64,000 bases of DNA from Senimuribacter sp049852125 (GCF_049852125.1 NZ_CP187532.1:2480001-2544000), one strand, 5' to 3'; counted from the first letter of the stretch, positions 1-8,548 are shown. Made by a program: numbers and translations. The notes: generated from the sequence alone by a model not told the origin.

Positions 1-863
1 ATGCTGGCCAGCAGATCGTCGCCATTAACTGCCTGTGGCTGCACAGTACCGACAGGCTTCCCGTCTTCCAGCCATCCATGGCAGACCAGCTTAATCTTCT
101 GTCCATGCTTGGCAGCTTCCAAAAGCTGCTCTTTCGTAATCTCAGAAATCCCTGTTCTTTTGATGTCCGGCGGTGTAATCTTTACATCCATCAGAACGTT
201 CATCAAAGCGGTCAGCTTCGCTGCCGCGTCCCATCCTTCCAAATCCATGGACGGATCGGCCTCTACAAATCCCCTTCTCTGCCCTTCCTTTACTGCTTCC
301 TCATAGGAAACGCCTTTCTCCATCTGATCGAGGACATAGTTGGTCGTAGCGTTGAGAATACCCTTTACCTCCGTAATTTTGCAGGCTTTTAAGGTTTCCT
401 TCGCCAGATTGAATACCGGCACGCCATCCATAACCGTCGCCTCATGGCAAAAGATGACATGATTTTCCGCAGCCAGATTCTTTAGCTCCCGATATGCCCA
501 TGCGATGGTTCCTTTGTTGGCAGTAATGACGTGTTTCTTTCTTTCCAAGGCGCTGCGAACATGGTCGATGGCAGGCTGTCCCGTCATAATATTGATCGGC
601 GTCAGCTCAACCATCACATCGTAATCCGCCTGCTCTATGACCTCCATGCTGCCCACATTCTTGTCAAATATTCTGCTTTCTAATAAGTCCGTATCAATTC
701 CATCCCTGTCCAAAAGCGCCCCTTTACTTCTGGTGCAGATCGCGGTAATTACTGGATTAACGCCATAAGTATCTGCGATATACTGCTTTCTTGTTTTCAG
801 CATCTTCGCAAAGGCTTTGCCTACGTTTCCGTATCCGATCATAGCCAGCTTTAGATTTTTCAT
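1..863 (-). CDS. hom: Homoserine dehydrogenase, 3' end outside window
   Basis: Reduces aspartate semialdehyde to homoserine with NAD(P)H, the branch point to threonine and methionine. The reading frame begins at 863 with MKNLKLAMIGYGNVG, a Rossmann GxGxxG nucleotide site, and stays open to the window edge (about 287 residues seen). Family signatures follow: HVITANKGTIAW for the cofactor domain, then the substrate/catalytic block with NATTNYVLDQM and EGQRRGFVEADPSMDLEG, where the Glu-Ala-Asp-Pro and the Asp/Lys residues (DAAAKL) are typical. The frame is read by translating the reverse strand. It lies 72 bp downstream of the carbamoyltransferase gene in the same direction, so it may be the last gene of that operon, although the spacing leaves room for its own promoter. 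Start ATG at 863 has only a weak purine-rich site upstream (AAAGGG). Confidence 0.9.
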   Translation of the reverse strand, partial: MKNLKLAMIGYGNVGKAFAKMLKTRKQYIADTYGVNPVITAICTRSKGALLDRDGIDTDLLESRIFDKNVGSMEVIEQADYDVMVELTPINIMTGQPAIDHVRSALERKKHVITANKGTIAWAYRELKNLAAENHVIFCHEATVMDGVPVFNLAKETLKACKITEVKGILNATTNYVLDQMEKGVSYEEAVKEGQRRGFVEADPSMDLEGWDAAAKLTALMNVLMDVKITPPDIKRTGISEITKEQLLEAAKHGQKIKLVCHGWLEDGKPVGTVQPQAVNGDDLLAS

Positions 864-935
864 AGGAGTATTGCCCTTTCTTTTCAACGGAATCAGGGAA
901 TGCCAAAAAGCATCCCCTCATCCGGAAATTATTTT

Positions 936-1982
936 TTATTTTAAGACTAGTTCGTCGACAGCTTTCTTGTAATAATCGACGTCTGCTTCTGTATGCAGCG
1001 CTTCTTTTTCCTTCAGCAGCGGATACATGAAGTATACCAACAGACCTTTTTCTGTATGTAATCTATTTTCTGCCTGCGGAATCAGGACGGACTGATCGCT
1101 GTCCCATACTTCGTCAGAGATTTCATAGCCACGGTTTCCAGGCAGGTTGTGCATAACCTTAATGGACGGTTTTGCCTTGGACAGCAGTTCTCTGTTGATG
1201 GAATACTTAGGGAAGAAGGTTGCGATCTTCTTATCCTTCAGATGGTCGGAACCGTGATACCACCATGCGTCTGTGGCGATGAAGTCAACCTGGTCGATGT
1301 ATTCATACGGATCATTTGTCTGAATGAACTTACCGCCGGATTTTTCCATTTCTGCCTTGCAGTACGCTACGTCTTCCGGTGCCATTTCAGCTTCCTTCGG
1401 CGCGCAGGAAATAAAGGTTACGCCCATCTTGGACAGAAGTCTTGCTTCTGTTCTGCATACGCCGCCGATATTGTCGCCAAGTACGGAGTTATCGCCGATG
1501 AACATGTAAACCAGATCTTCGATTTTCTTGCCTTCCGGCATATATTCTGTCATAGTGAACAGGTCGCACAGCGCCTGAGTCGGATGCATGCATTTGCTGC
1601 TCATGCCGCTGAATACAGGCACATCAGAGTACTTTGCAAGTTCAATAATGGTATCCTGAGATTCGGTACGAATTTCGATAGCGTCGCACATGCCGGAAAG
1701 TACCTGCGCGGTATCCTTGATAGTTTCTCTGTCTTCACCGCAGTGGAGCGTCTTCGTTTCCAGGTACAAAGCGTGTCCGCCCAGCTGTGTCATAGCTGCT
1801 TCAAAAGAAACTCTGGTTCTGGTGGACGGCTGGTCAAACATCATAGCCAGGGACTGATCCTTCAGAAGTGGAAGGCGGATGCCTTTGCGCTCTGCGTCCT
1901 TTAAGGTTTTGATGACTTTCAGCATTTCCAGGTATTCTTCTTTGGTGAAATCATCGGTTTCAATAAAATGTCTTACATTCAT
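936..1982 (-). CDS. Aspartate/ornithine carbamoyltransferase superfamily protein, copy 1
   Basis: Transfers a carbamoyl group between carbamoyl phosphate and an amine; in this setting probably runs catabolically to release carbamoyl phosphate. 348 residues. Carbamoyl-phosphate motif PSTRTRVSFE near residue 55 and a HPTQALCDLFTM block are clear. Two substrate loops are not canonical for ornithine carbamoyltransferase: the HCLP motif reads HNLPGNRG, and the SMG loop is replaced by DAWWYHGSD. The acceptor could therefore be ornithine, putrescine or another ureido compound. The start at 1982 (MNVRHF) is preferred over a longer frame starting at 2033 because GGAGG sits 8 nt upstream; the longer frame would overlap the arginine deiminase gene. 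Directly follows arcA, which argues for citrulline phosphorolysis. A near-identical copy lies at 25734-26786. Confidence 0.85.
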   Translation of the reverse strand: MNVRHFIETDDFTKEEYLEMLKVIKTLKDAERKGIRLPLLKDQSLAMMFDQPSTRTRVSFEAAMTQLGGHALYLETKTLHCGEDRETIKDTAQVLSGMCDAIEIRTESQDTIIELAKYSDVPVFSGMSSKCMHPTQALCDLFTMTEYMPEGKKIEDLVYMFIGDNSVLGDNIGGVCRTEARLLSKMGVTFISCAPKEAEMAPEDVAYCKAEMEKSGGKFIQTNDPYEYIDQVDFIATDAWWYHGSDHLKDKKIATFFPKYSINRELLSKAKPSIKVMHNLPGNRGYEISDEVWDSDQSVLIPQAENRLHTEKGLLVYFMYPLLKEKEALHTEADVDYYKKAVDELVLK

Positions 1983-2019
1983 TTGTTTTTCCTCCATTTT
2001 TCTGTCTAAAATATCTTTC

Positions 2020-3243
2020 TTAAATATCTTCACGAACCAGCGGCATGCTCATGCATCTCGGGCCGCCTCTGCCTCTGGACAGTTCGCCGCATGGCATTTC
2101 AAGCACCTTGATGCCGTTTTGTCTGAGCAGCTCGTTGGTGATTTCATTTCTGCTGTAGGTCACCACAGTGCCCGGCGCGATGGCCAGCGTGTTGGTGCCG
2201 TCGTTCCACTGTTCACGTTCAGAGTCGATGAAAGAACCGCCCGCGCAGCGCAGCACTTTTATACTGTCAAGATGCAGCGCGTCAGCCAGCACCTTTTCAA
2301 TCACATCTGACTTATCTTTATAGACCAGCTCACCGCCCTTGCCCAGGCTGATTTCAAACACATTCAGTGTAGACTCAATGCCCGGATGTACGGTGAATTT
2401 ATCATGGTCAATCATGGTCAGAACCGTATCCAGATGCATGAACTTTCTGTCCTTTGGAATGGTAAACGCCAGAACTTTCTTGAAACTGTCGTTTGGTAGA
2501 ACCTTTCTTGCAAGCTGCTCGATGGCCTCCGGCTGGGTTCTCAGACTGCAGCCAATACCGATGACTTCTTTGGACAGAATAGCGATATCGCCGCCTTCAA
2601 TGCCAAATGGACTCTCGTTGGAAAGCCACATCGGCGTATCTTCATCTGCGAAATCCGGATTGTTTTCGAAGATATGCTGCCATACTACAGTTTCCAAATC
2701 TCTGCCCAGTTTTTCCATGTTGTGGAAGCTCATGCCACGTCCGATGGAAGATCCCGGGTCTCTGGCATAATATAGGTTTGCCAGCGGTTCTGTGTAATAC
2801 AGCTCGTATTCTTCGTCCGGGAAGAAGCGTGAGAAGTCCTCTGCCTTCTTTTCGCCGATGTCAGATTTTCTGATGCCTGCCATAATTCTGTCAGCCATAG
2901 CTTCTGGTTCCAGACTCATCAGATACTCAAAGATCTGGCCTCTCAGATGTGCGCTGTAAATCCCGTGTTTGTTGAGAAATTTTCCGATAAAAGTCTCACG
3001 ACTTCCTTCTTTTGCGAAAGATTTGCGGAACAAATCTTCTATGTAGACAACTTCTGTGCCTTCGCCTCTCAGAATGTCGGCAAAGCAGTCGTGCTCATAC
3101 TGGGCACCTTTTTTCCATGGAATGTCATCAAAGAGGTGACGAGGCATAGTCTGCGGAATCACGCCGTCAATTTCATCTCCGGGACGATGCAGCAATACTT
3201 TTTTCAGTTTTCCGATTTCGGAATACACATGAATTTTGCTCAT
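2020..3243 (-). CDS. arcA: Arginine deiminase
   Basis: Hydrolyses arginine to citrulline and ammonia, the first step of the arginine deiminase pathway, in the cytoplasm. 407 residues, the family's normal length. Guanidino-group hydrolase signatures are in order: ARDPGSSIGRG near residue 160, GIEGGDIAIL near 215, HLDTVLTMID near 270, NDGTNTLAIAPG near 350, and the C-terminal SRGRGGPRCMSMPL with the catalytic Cys. Start ATG at 3243 follows GGAGAAAAGG. Lies between an upstream aminotransferase and the downstream carbamoyltransferase, all on the same strand with gaps of about 25-40 bp, so co-transcription is likely. No arginine/ornithine antiporter (arcD) is present in the window. Confidence 0.95.
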   Translation of the reverse strand: MSKIHVYSEIGKLKKVLLHRPGDEIDGVIPQTMPRHLFDDIPWKKGAQYEHDCFADILRGEGTEVVYIEDLFRKSFAKEGSRETFIGKFLNKHGIYSAHLRGQIFEYLMSLEPEAMADRIMAGIRKSDIGEKKAEDFSRFFPDEEYELYYTEPLANLYYARDPGSSIGRGMSFHNMEKLGRDLETVVWQHIFENNPDFADEDTPMWLSNESPFGIEGGDIAILSKEVIGIGCSLRTQPEAIEQLARKVLPNDSFKKVLAFTIPKDRKFMHLDTVLTMIDHDKFTVHPGIESTLNVFEISLGKGGELVYKDKSDVIEKVLADALHLDSIKVLRCAGGSFIDSEREQWNDGTNTLAIAPGTVVTYSRNEITNELLRQNGIKVLEMPCGELSRGRGGPRCMSMPLVREDI

Positions 3244-3267
3244 GACCTTTTCTCCTTCTATTTATCT

Positions 3268-4389
3268 TTAATATTCTTTTAACAGCTGCGCGATAATTTC
3301 CAGTCCCTTCTGCAATACATCCGGGCTGAAAGCGTAACCGATTCTGAAGCAGTGTTCCATCTCAAAAGCGGAACCCGGTGTAGTCAGTACGCCTCTTTCC
3401 TTAACCAGTTTGACGCAGAAGTCGAAGGAAGGAACATCCTTGTCGTAGAATATCAATGCGGTGGTTCCAGCTGCCGGCTTCACATAGCTGACGCCTTCTG
3501 TTTCGCTGACCCATTTGTCCAGGATTTCTCTGCCCTGTTCCAAAATCTTCGCGCTTCTTGCAAAAATTTTATCCTTGTTCGCAAGAGCCATGCTTGCCAG
3601 AATATCATCGATATAGCCGCAGCTGATGGTATCGTAGTCTCTTCTGCCGTGGCACTGCGCCATCAAGTCCTTATCCTTAGTCGCAATCCATCCCATTCTC
3701 AGACCTGCAAGACCGAAAATCTTGGACATGCTGGAAGTTGCAACGCCTTTATCATACAAGTCAGCGATGGAGTACATATAGCCGCCGTCAGCAGGTACGC
3801 CTCTGTAAGCTTCGTCGCAGAGTATGTATGCGCCGACCTTTTCCGCCATCTTTACGATTTCCTTCATCATATCTTCCGGAACAAATGCACCTGTTGGATT
3901 GTCTGGATTGCAGATGGAAATCAGTTTGGTGTTTTCATCGATGAGCTTATCGATTTCCTCCAGATCAGGCAGGAAATTATCTTCCTTTTTCAGCCAAGAC
4001 ATTCTTACTTCTGCGCCGATGGACTCCGGAATGGAGTAGTGCTGCTGATAGGTCGGCAGAACTGCTACGACATTGTCAGTCGGTTCAACCAGGCAGGCGA
4101 TAACCATGTGGTTAGCGCTGATGCCGCCGTGGGTCGGTACGACGTCGTCTGCTGTCAGATTTTTATAAAGTCCTGCAATACCGTTTTTCAGCTCAGGGGA
4201 GCCGTGAATGTGACCATACACCAGTCTTTCCCCTTTGAGTTCTTCCATAAACTCTGCCGGATCTTTGCCGCATAGTTCCAGAAGCTCTCCCACTTCCAGA
4301 GAATCCACGCAAGTCTCACCCAAATCGTAAGTCAGGAAACCTTCATACTCATCCATCCAGCGTTCCACTTTGAATCTCTCTAATTTCAT
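3268..4389 (-). CDS. Fold-type I PLP-dependent aminotransferase (class I/II)
   Basis: Predicted pyridoxal-phosphate aminotransferase or related Cα-chemistry enzyme acting on an amino acid of this operon. 373 residues. Visible signatures: HGGISANHM for cofactor binding near 90, CNPDNPTGAF near 163, CDEAYRG with the Asp contacting the pyridine nitrogen near 195, and SSMSKIFGLAGLRMGW with the Schiff-base Lys near 224, followed by the Arg of the C-terminal substrate site (CFRIGYAF). The N-terminal 50 residues are acidic and unlike the common aspartate aminotransferases. Substrate not determinable from sequence; sitting between ornithine cyclodeaminase and arginine deiminase, an arginine- or ornithine-derived substrate is the natural guess. 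Start follows AAGGAG with good spacing. Confidence 0.85.
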   Translation of the reverse strand: MKLERFKVERWMDEYEGFLTYDLGETCVDSLEVGELLELCGKDPAEFMEELKGERLVYGHIHGSPELKNGIAGLYKNLTADDVVPTHGGISANHMVIACLVEPTDNVVAVLPTYQQHYSIPESIGAEVRMSWLKKEDNFLPDLEEIDKLIDENTKLISICNPDNPTGAFVPEDMMKEIVKMAEKVGAYILCDEAYRGVPADGGYMYSIADLYDKGVATSSMSKIFGLAGLRMGWIATKDKDLMAQCHGRRDYDTISCGYIDDILASMALANKDKIFARSAKILEQGREILDKWVSETEGVSYVKPAAGTTALIFYDKDVPSFDFCVKLVKERGVLTTPGSAFEMEHCFRIGYAFSPDVLQKGLEIIAQLLKEY

Positions 4390-4427
4390 TTTAATTCTCC
4401 TTATCTATGCTTTTTTGCATTAAGTGT

Positions 4428-5444
4428 CTAAAGTTCAATGGCCTGTCCAAGACCTGCTTTGTCCGCTTCTTTCAGCGCCAGCATACCGGTCAGAAGGTCA
4501 AGCAGGGCTGTGCCCGTTGCGTCGAACACAGTAATCTGATCGTCACTGTCTCTGCCTGACGCCTTTCCTGTGATTACATCACCGATGATTCCTGTGATAT
4601 CTTCTTCTTTTAAAATACCTTTTTTAATCGGAATCTCGATCTCGCCTACTTCGACGCACTGCTTGATATCGTCGACGAACACCTTGGCGCCTGCGAAAAT
4701 CTCAGGATCGATTTCTTCTTTGCCGCTCATATCGGAACCGATACAGGAAAAATGTGTTCCCGGTTTTACCCATTCCTTCTTGATAATCGGCTCTCTGGAC
4801 GGCGTCACTGTGATGATGATATCGCTTTCCGCTGTTGCTTTGGTGATATCCTCTACTGCCTCAAAGGACGCTTTTACATCCTCCATAGCAAAATCTGTTT
4901 TTAATGTATCTCTGAGCCCTCCAGCAAAACGCTGTGCGTTGCCAAAGTCCAGTCCGTCATAAATCATGACTTTCTCGAGCTGTGGGAAACTGAGCAGTGT
5001 AGCTGCCGCCTGGAATGTCGCCACATGTCCGGCGCCGACAATCAACAAATTCTTCGCATCCTTTCTCGCCAGCAGCTTTGCGCCAATCGCCCCTGCCGCG
5101 CCGGTTCTGATGCCTGTAATGTGTGATCCGTCTACAATGCCAAGAGGCGCGCCGGTTTTCGCGTCGAAGATGAGAATGGTTCCCATCAGTGCAGGAAGTC
5201 CCGCTTTATCGTTATCCTCAAACCAGGATACGGATTTGAGACCGTAAATACCTGCTGTTTTCAGCCAGCCAGATTTGATATCCATCTCCGCTTTATCTTC
5301 TTCAAAGACCTCGGTAATCAGCGGCCAAATTGCTGCGTCGCCTGCCGACTGCGCCCGGTATACTTCTTCGATGGTAGAAATCACATCCTGCATCTTCAGG
5401 ACTTGTTTCGTTTCTTCCATCTTCAAAACCTTCATGTTAATCAA
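4428..5444 (-). CDS. Ornithine cyclodeaminase / mu-crystallin family protein
   Basis: Family members convert L-ornithine to L-proline plus ammonia, or act as ketimine/alanine/2,3-diaminopropionate dehydrogenases. 338 residues. The Rossmann fold is marked by LLIVGAGHVATFQA near residue 135, preceded by a substrate region with GLKSVSWFED and the HITGIRTGAAGAIG block, and followed by IGSDMSGKEEID. Start is taken as TTG at 5444: AGGAG lies 13 nt upstream of it, whereas the first ATG (5435) is 22 nt away, so the start is uncertain by three codons. It is the promoter-proximal gene of the minus-strand group and diverges from the PucR-type regulator. Context (arginine deiminase, carbamoyltransferase) supports an ornithine-consuming role, but the exact activity is inferred. 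Confidence 0.8.
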   Translation of the reverse strand: MINMKVLKMEETKQVLKMQDVISTIEEVYRAQSAGDAAIWPLITEVFEEDKAEMDIKSGWLKTAGIYGLKSVSWFEDNDKAGLPALMGTILIFDAKTGAPLGIVDGSHITGIRTGAAGAIGAKLLARKDAKNLLIVGAGHVATFQAAATLLSFPQLEKVMIYDGLDFGNAQRFAGGLRDTLKTDFAMEDVKASFEAVEDITKATAESDIIITVTPSREPIIKKEWVKPGTHFSCIGSDMSGKEEIDPEIFAGAKVFVDDIKQCVEVGEIEIPIKKGILKEEDITGIIGDVITGKASGRDSDDQITVFDATGTALLDLLTGMLALKEADKAGLGQAIEL

Positions 5445-5524
5445 TTTTGCTTTACATCTCCTTTCTGCACCTTCCGGGATTTCTCCTTCTTGGATATATC
5501 CATTGTATCGTGAAAAAAATCACA

Positions 5525-5548
5525 ATTTTTGAGTATGTATTCAAAATT
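5525..5548. promoter_or_regulatory. Candidate operator in the divergent promoter region
   Basis: The 195-bp gap between the ornithine cyclodeaminase gene (minus) and the PucR-type regulator (plus) is AT-rich and holds a dyad TTTTGA-N8-TCAAAA (5527-5546). A TATAAT hexamer at 5598-5603, about 35 bp before the regulator's ATG, is a plausible -10 element, without a good -35. The dyad sits where a divergent regulator would be expected to bind; its function is inference. Confidence 0.4.
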
Positions 5549-5639
5549 TTTTTGTTTTCTTTAGTATTTTTCCAATCAAAATTGCACAGAAAAACGGTAT
5601 AATATGAGATATATTAAGGGTTAAAGGAGGATTTGCGCT

Positions 5640-6794
5640 ATGGCGCTGACAGTAAAGGATATTTTAGAATTAGATTCGCTCAGAGGCATTCAGCTTATCG
5701 CCGGCAAAGCTGGTCTTTCAAGATCCGTCGTATCTGCGGGTATTGCGGACTTTGAATTTGCTGACTTTGCTGATTCCCACGAAAAAGATGTGTTTCTGCC
5801 AGACAGTATCGTCATGAGCAGCCTGCTTTTTGCCAAAGAGAATCCGGCGCTGATCCTGTCCGCCGTAAAAGAACTGCATGCCATCGGCGCTGCCGCCTTC
5901 GCTTATAAACCCAATCTATTTTCTGTACTTCCTGCAGAAGTCCTCGATTTCGCGGAAGCAAACGACTTTCCGATTCTTCAGTTCACTACAGGCCAGTTCA
6001 TGGACGAAATCATCTTTGACATCATGGACGCGGTACGAAAAGAAAGCGATAATTTTTTCTCCGAAGAAAACATCGACAAAATGATATCAGACGGCATGAC
6101 CAAAGCGCAGGTATATGCTCTCAGCAAGAATGTATCTATCAAATTTAAAGAACACATCATGACTGTCTATTTAAAAAGCGATAATTCCAATTTTCTGCTG
6201 GATTTAGACCGTTACACCAAAAAATTCTACCTGAACCGCGCGCTGATGCAAAAAGCGCTTCTGTGTAAATATAAAGACGGACTTTTCGCTGTACTGACTG
6301 CCCGTCAGAATAATGAAAGGTCCTTTGAAATTATCTTATCTGAACTGATGGAGTTCCTGTCACTGCCGGAAGAAGATCTTTATATCAATTGCAGTCTGAT
6401 TCACGATCCATTCAAAGATTTGGATCAGTGCATTAGAGAAAGCTACTTTACCTATATCGCCTCTGCCGCTGAGCAAAAACACTTCCGCAGCTTTAAGTCT
6501 ATTGGCCCATGGCAGCTTCTCATTCCTTACGCCCACTCTGATGTAATGAAGGATTATATGAACGCCCGCATTCAGCCTATTTTAGAAAAACAGGACTTTT
6601 ACGAAACCGCGCGGGCGCTGACCATCTGCAGGGGCGACATTTTCAAAACTGCCAGCCTCTTAAACTGCCACCACAATACCGTGCGTTACCGGCTGAATAA
6701 AATCAAACAGTTTCTGTTCACCGAAGATATGAGCGATCAGGAGTTCTACACAGATATCTCCCTGGCTGTACGACTGTATATGCTGCAGGAATAG
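5640..6794 (+). CDS. PucR-family transcriptional regulator
   Basis: Predicted cytoplasmic activator of the kind used for purine, ureide and amino-acid catabolism. 384 residues. The N-terminal third (about 1-130) resembles the PucR ligand-sensing domain (MALTVKDILELDSLRGIQLIAG, with later LPAEVLDFAEANDFPILQF), the middle is a GGDEF-like/CdaR-type region, and the C-terminus holds the PucR/CdaR helix-turn-helix, GDIFKTASLLNCHHNTVRYR near residue 340. A ribosome site AAAGGAGG precedes the ATG. It diverges from the arginine/ornithine genes and is followed by a carbamate kinase gene facing it across a terminator, so it probably controls arginine catabolism. The last 126 codons are duplicated at 10283-10663. 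Confidence 0.85.
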   Translation: MALTVKDILELDSLRGIQLIAGKAGLSRSVVSAGIADFEFADFADSHEKDVFLPDSIVMSSLLFAKENPALILSAVKELHAIGAAAFAYKPNLFSVLPAEVLDFAEANDFPILQFTTGQFMDEIIFDIMDAVRKESDNFFSEENIDKMISDGMTKAQVYALSKNVSIKFKEHIMTVYLKSDNSNFLLDLDRYTKKFYLNRALMQKALLCKYKDGLFAVLTARQNNERSFEIILSELMEFLSLPEEDLYINCSLIHDPFKDLDQCIRESYFTYIASAAEQKHFRSFKSIGPWQLLIPYAHSDVMKDYMNARIQPILEKQDFYETARALTICRGDIFKTASLLNCHHNTVRYRLNKIKQFLFTEDMSDQEFYTDISLAVRLYMLQE

Positions 6795-6832
6795 TGGATT
6801 TTTCCTTGTGTAGATTTGTCAAATTGAGTATA

Positions 6833-6952
6833 CTATAAGTAAGAAAGTCGGTTACGCCGATTCTACTCAAAGGTAGACTTTCTTGATATTCCGGAAATAT
6901 CGAAAATCGATATTTCCTACATAATAAGAAAGTAGGATTTTCTCACTTATTA
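6833..6952. repeat. Palindromic MITE-like element
   Basis: About 120 bp with related termini: ATAAGTAAGAAAGTC at the left and the reverse complement of ATAAGTGAGAAAATC at the right. Inside are two hairpins, an outer AAGAAAGTC/GACTTTCTT pair (6841-6884) and a perfect 10-bp stem GGAAATATCG/CGATATTTCC with a 5-base loop (6893-6917). Lies between the regulator and the toxin-antitoxin remnant; the parallel segment near 10.66 kb lacks it, so it looks inserted. No coding potential. Confidence 0.55.
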
Positions 6953-6977
6953 ATCTAAAAGCAAAAGAGATGATTAT

Positions 6978-7238
6978 ATGCTAGCTGAATTACGTCAGAA
7001 ATCGCAGATAACAATTCCTAAAGAAATCATTATAAAGCTCGCTTTGTCAGAAGGTGACAAGTTAGATATCTTCGAAAAGGACGGTTTTATTTGCATCATG
7101 CCGGTCGCTGTCTATCCAAAACAATATCTCAATGAGCTCCGCAGCGAAATCAATGATGTCAAAGCAAAGCTTGCGTCCGGAAAACAACCGGTATTTGATA
7201 TCGTAGATGCCCTCTTTGAGAAATTGGAGACAGAATGA
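6978..7238 (+). CDS. AbrB/SpoVT-type antitoxin
   Basis: 86 residues. The N-terminus (ELRQKSQITIPKEIIIKL, GDKLDIFEKDGFICIMPV) is a swapped-hairpin AbrB DNA-binding domain; the remaining 40 residues would bind a toxin. Stop codon overlaps the start of the following RelE-like frame (ATGA), the usual coupling in toxin-antitoxin pairs. The ribosome site is poor (AGAG). Expected to repress its own promoter and neutralise an mRNA-cleaving toxin; since the toxin frame is broken, this may be an orphan antitoxin. Confidence 0.8.
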   Translation: MLAELRQKSQITIPKEIIIKLALSEGDKLDIFEKDGFICIMPVAVYPKQYLNELRSEINDVKAKLASGKQPVFDIVDALFEKLETE

Positions 7239-7503
7239 TGGCGTACGAATTCACGTTCACACCTCGTTTCCAGAAGCATTTTAAAATCTGACTGCACAAG
7301 AGAAAAAACAACTCAAAAATAAATTATTACTTTTGGCAGAAAACCCTGCACATCCGTCGCTGCGTACCAAACGTATTCAGGGAACGAATGACTTATACGA
7401 GTGCAGTGTCAACATGAATATTCGCATCATTTGGTATTACGAAGGTGATAAAATAATCATTTTGCTAGATGTAGGACATCACGACATATTAAAACAATTC
7501 TAG
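7235..7503 (+). pseudogene. RelE/YafQ-like toxin, frameshifted
   Basis: Reading starts at ATG 7235 overlapping the antitoxin stop and gives MMAYEFTFTPRFQKHFK before hitting TGA at 7289. From about 7288 the next frame continues cleanly as LTAQEKKQLKNKLLLLAENP, then HPSLRTKRIQGT, YECSVNMNIRIIWYY and LLDVGHHDILKQF to the TAG at 7501. Together these make a complete approximately 89-residue RelE/ParE-superfamily fold, including the Arg-Ile-Ile-Trp strand and the terminal His region. One extra base near the TTTTAAAA run (7279-7286) would restore the frame. A deletion mutation or a sequencing error are both possible. Confidence 0.75.
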
Positions 7504-7510
7504 AATTCAC

Positions 7511-7550
7511 GAAAACCCCTCGTGTGATTGATTTCACATGAGGGGTTTTC
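7511..7550. terminator. Bidirectional terminator before carbamate kinase 1
   Basis: Stem GAAAACCCCTCGTGTGA paired with TCACATGAGGGGTTTTC, loop 6 nt, A-run on one side and T-run on the other. Serves the toxin side on the plus strand and the carbamate kinase gene on the minus strand. The same structure recurs at 10699-10738. Confidence 0.85.
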
Positions 7551-7566
7551 GCTACTATACTAAATT

Positions 7567-8511
7567 TTATGCAAAGGTGATTACTGTTCCAGTCTTACCT
7601 TCTAACGCTTCAATCGCTTTGTCAAGAGATGTGATAATCGCTTTCTTATTCGGATATGCTCTCACGAACTTCATCGCTGCTTCTACCTTCGGCAGCATGC
7701 TGCCCGGTGCAAACTGTCCTTCTTCGATGTACTTCACCGCGTCTTCCAGATTCAGATTGTCCAGGTTCTTCTGATCCGGCTTGTTGAAGTTGATCGCAAC
7801 CTTCTCTACCTCGGTCAGAATCATCAAAACGTCTGCTTCTACCTGTTCTGCCAAAAGCTCTGCCGCGAAGTCCTTATCGATAACTGCCGCAACGCCTTCC
7901 ATGGAACCGTCTGCATTCTCTACTACAGGAATTCCGCCGCCTCCGCAGGAAATCACGATAGAGGAATCCCACAGTCTTCTTACCGCGTCAATTTCTACGA
8001 TCTTTCTAGGCAGCGGTGATGCTACCACGCGTCTCCATCCTCTGCCCGCGTCTTCCTTCATTGTATAGCCTTTTTCTGCTTCCAATGCCTTTGCTTCAGC
8101 TTCCTGATAGAAAGGTCCGATCGGCTTCGTCGGATTCTGGAACGCTTTGTCGCTCTTTTCTACGATCATCTGGGTCGCTACGGTCAGAACCGGAATGTTT
8201 CTTCCCTTCTTGCTCAGCGCATACTTCAATGCCTGCTGCAGGTGATATCCGATATAACCCTGGGACATCGCGCCGCATACGTCGAACGGCATAGCCGGCG
8301 TGACGTCCTTTGCTGTTTCCGACGCTAAGAGAATTCTTCCTACCTGCGGTCCGTTTCCGTGTACTAATCCGATTTCATAGCCTTTGCAGCTGATGTCTGC
8401 TATATATTCGCATGTCTTTTTTACTACTGCAAGCTGTGCTTCCGCAGTCGCTTCACTTTTTCCCGACTGCAGCGCGTTTCCGCCTAAGGCGATTACTATT
8501 TTTTCTGCCAT
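7567..8511 (-). CDS. arcC: Carbamate kinase, copy 1
   Basis: Makes ATP and carbamate from carbamoyl phosphate and ADP, the energy-yielding step of arginine or ureide catabolism; cytoplasmic. 314 residues. Amino-acid kinase signatures: IVIALGGNAL at the N-terminus, GLVHGNGPQVG near 50, ISCGGGGIPVV near 210 and VIDKDFAAELLAEQ near 230. Start ATG at 8511 follows AAGGAG. Faces the PucR-type regulator gene across a shared terminator. Protein sequence is about 96% identical to copy 2 (10755-11696) by eye, although third codon positions differ throughout; copy 1 is richer in G/C-ending codons. Confidence 0.95.
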   Translation of the reverse strand: MAEKIVIALGGNALQSGKSEATAEAQLAVVKKTCEYIADISCKGYEIGLVHGNGPQVGRILLASETAKDVTPAMPFDVCGAMSQGYIGYHLQQALKYALSKKGRNIPVLTVATQMIVEKSDKAFQNPTKPIGPFYQEAEAKALEAEKGYTMKEDAGRGWRRVVASPLPRKIVEIDAVRRLWDSSIVISCGGGGIPVVENADGSMEGVAAVIDKDFAAELLAEQVEADVLMILTEVEKVAINFNKPDQKNLDNLNLEDAVKYIEEGQFAPGSMLPKVEAAMKFVRAYPNKKAIITSLDKAIEALEGKTGTVITFA

Positions 8512-8548
8512 TTCTGTCTTTCTCCTTTTCTCGATTCTATTCCGTCTT

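Noticed and set aside
1149..1904. Long plus-strand open frame across the carbamoyltransferase gene
   Set aside because: Antisense shadow of a well-conserved gene; a similar frame appears opposite copy 2 for the same codon-usage reason.
936..1982. Calling the carbamoyltransferase arcB outright
   Set aside because: HCLP and SMG loops are not canonical, so the acceptor is left open despite the arcA neighbour.
7279..7292. Programmed -1 frameshift in the RelE-like toxin
   Set aside because: Tandem slippage at TTT AAA would place the A-site tRNA on TAA, so it does not fit the usual slippery heptamer; a mutation or read error is simpler.
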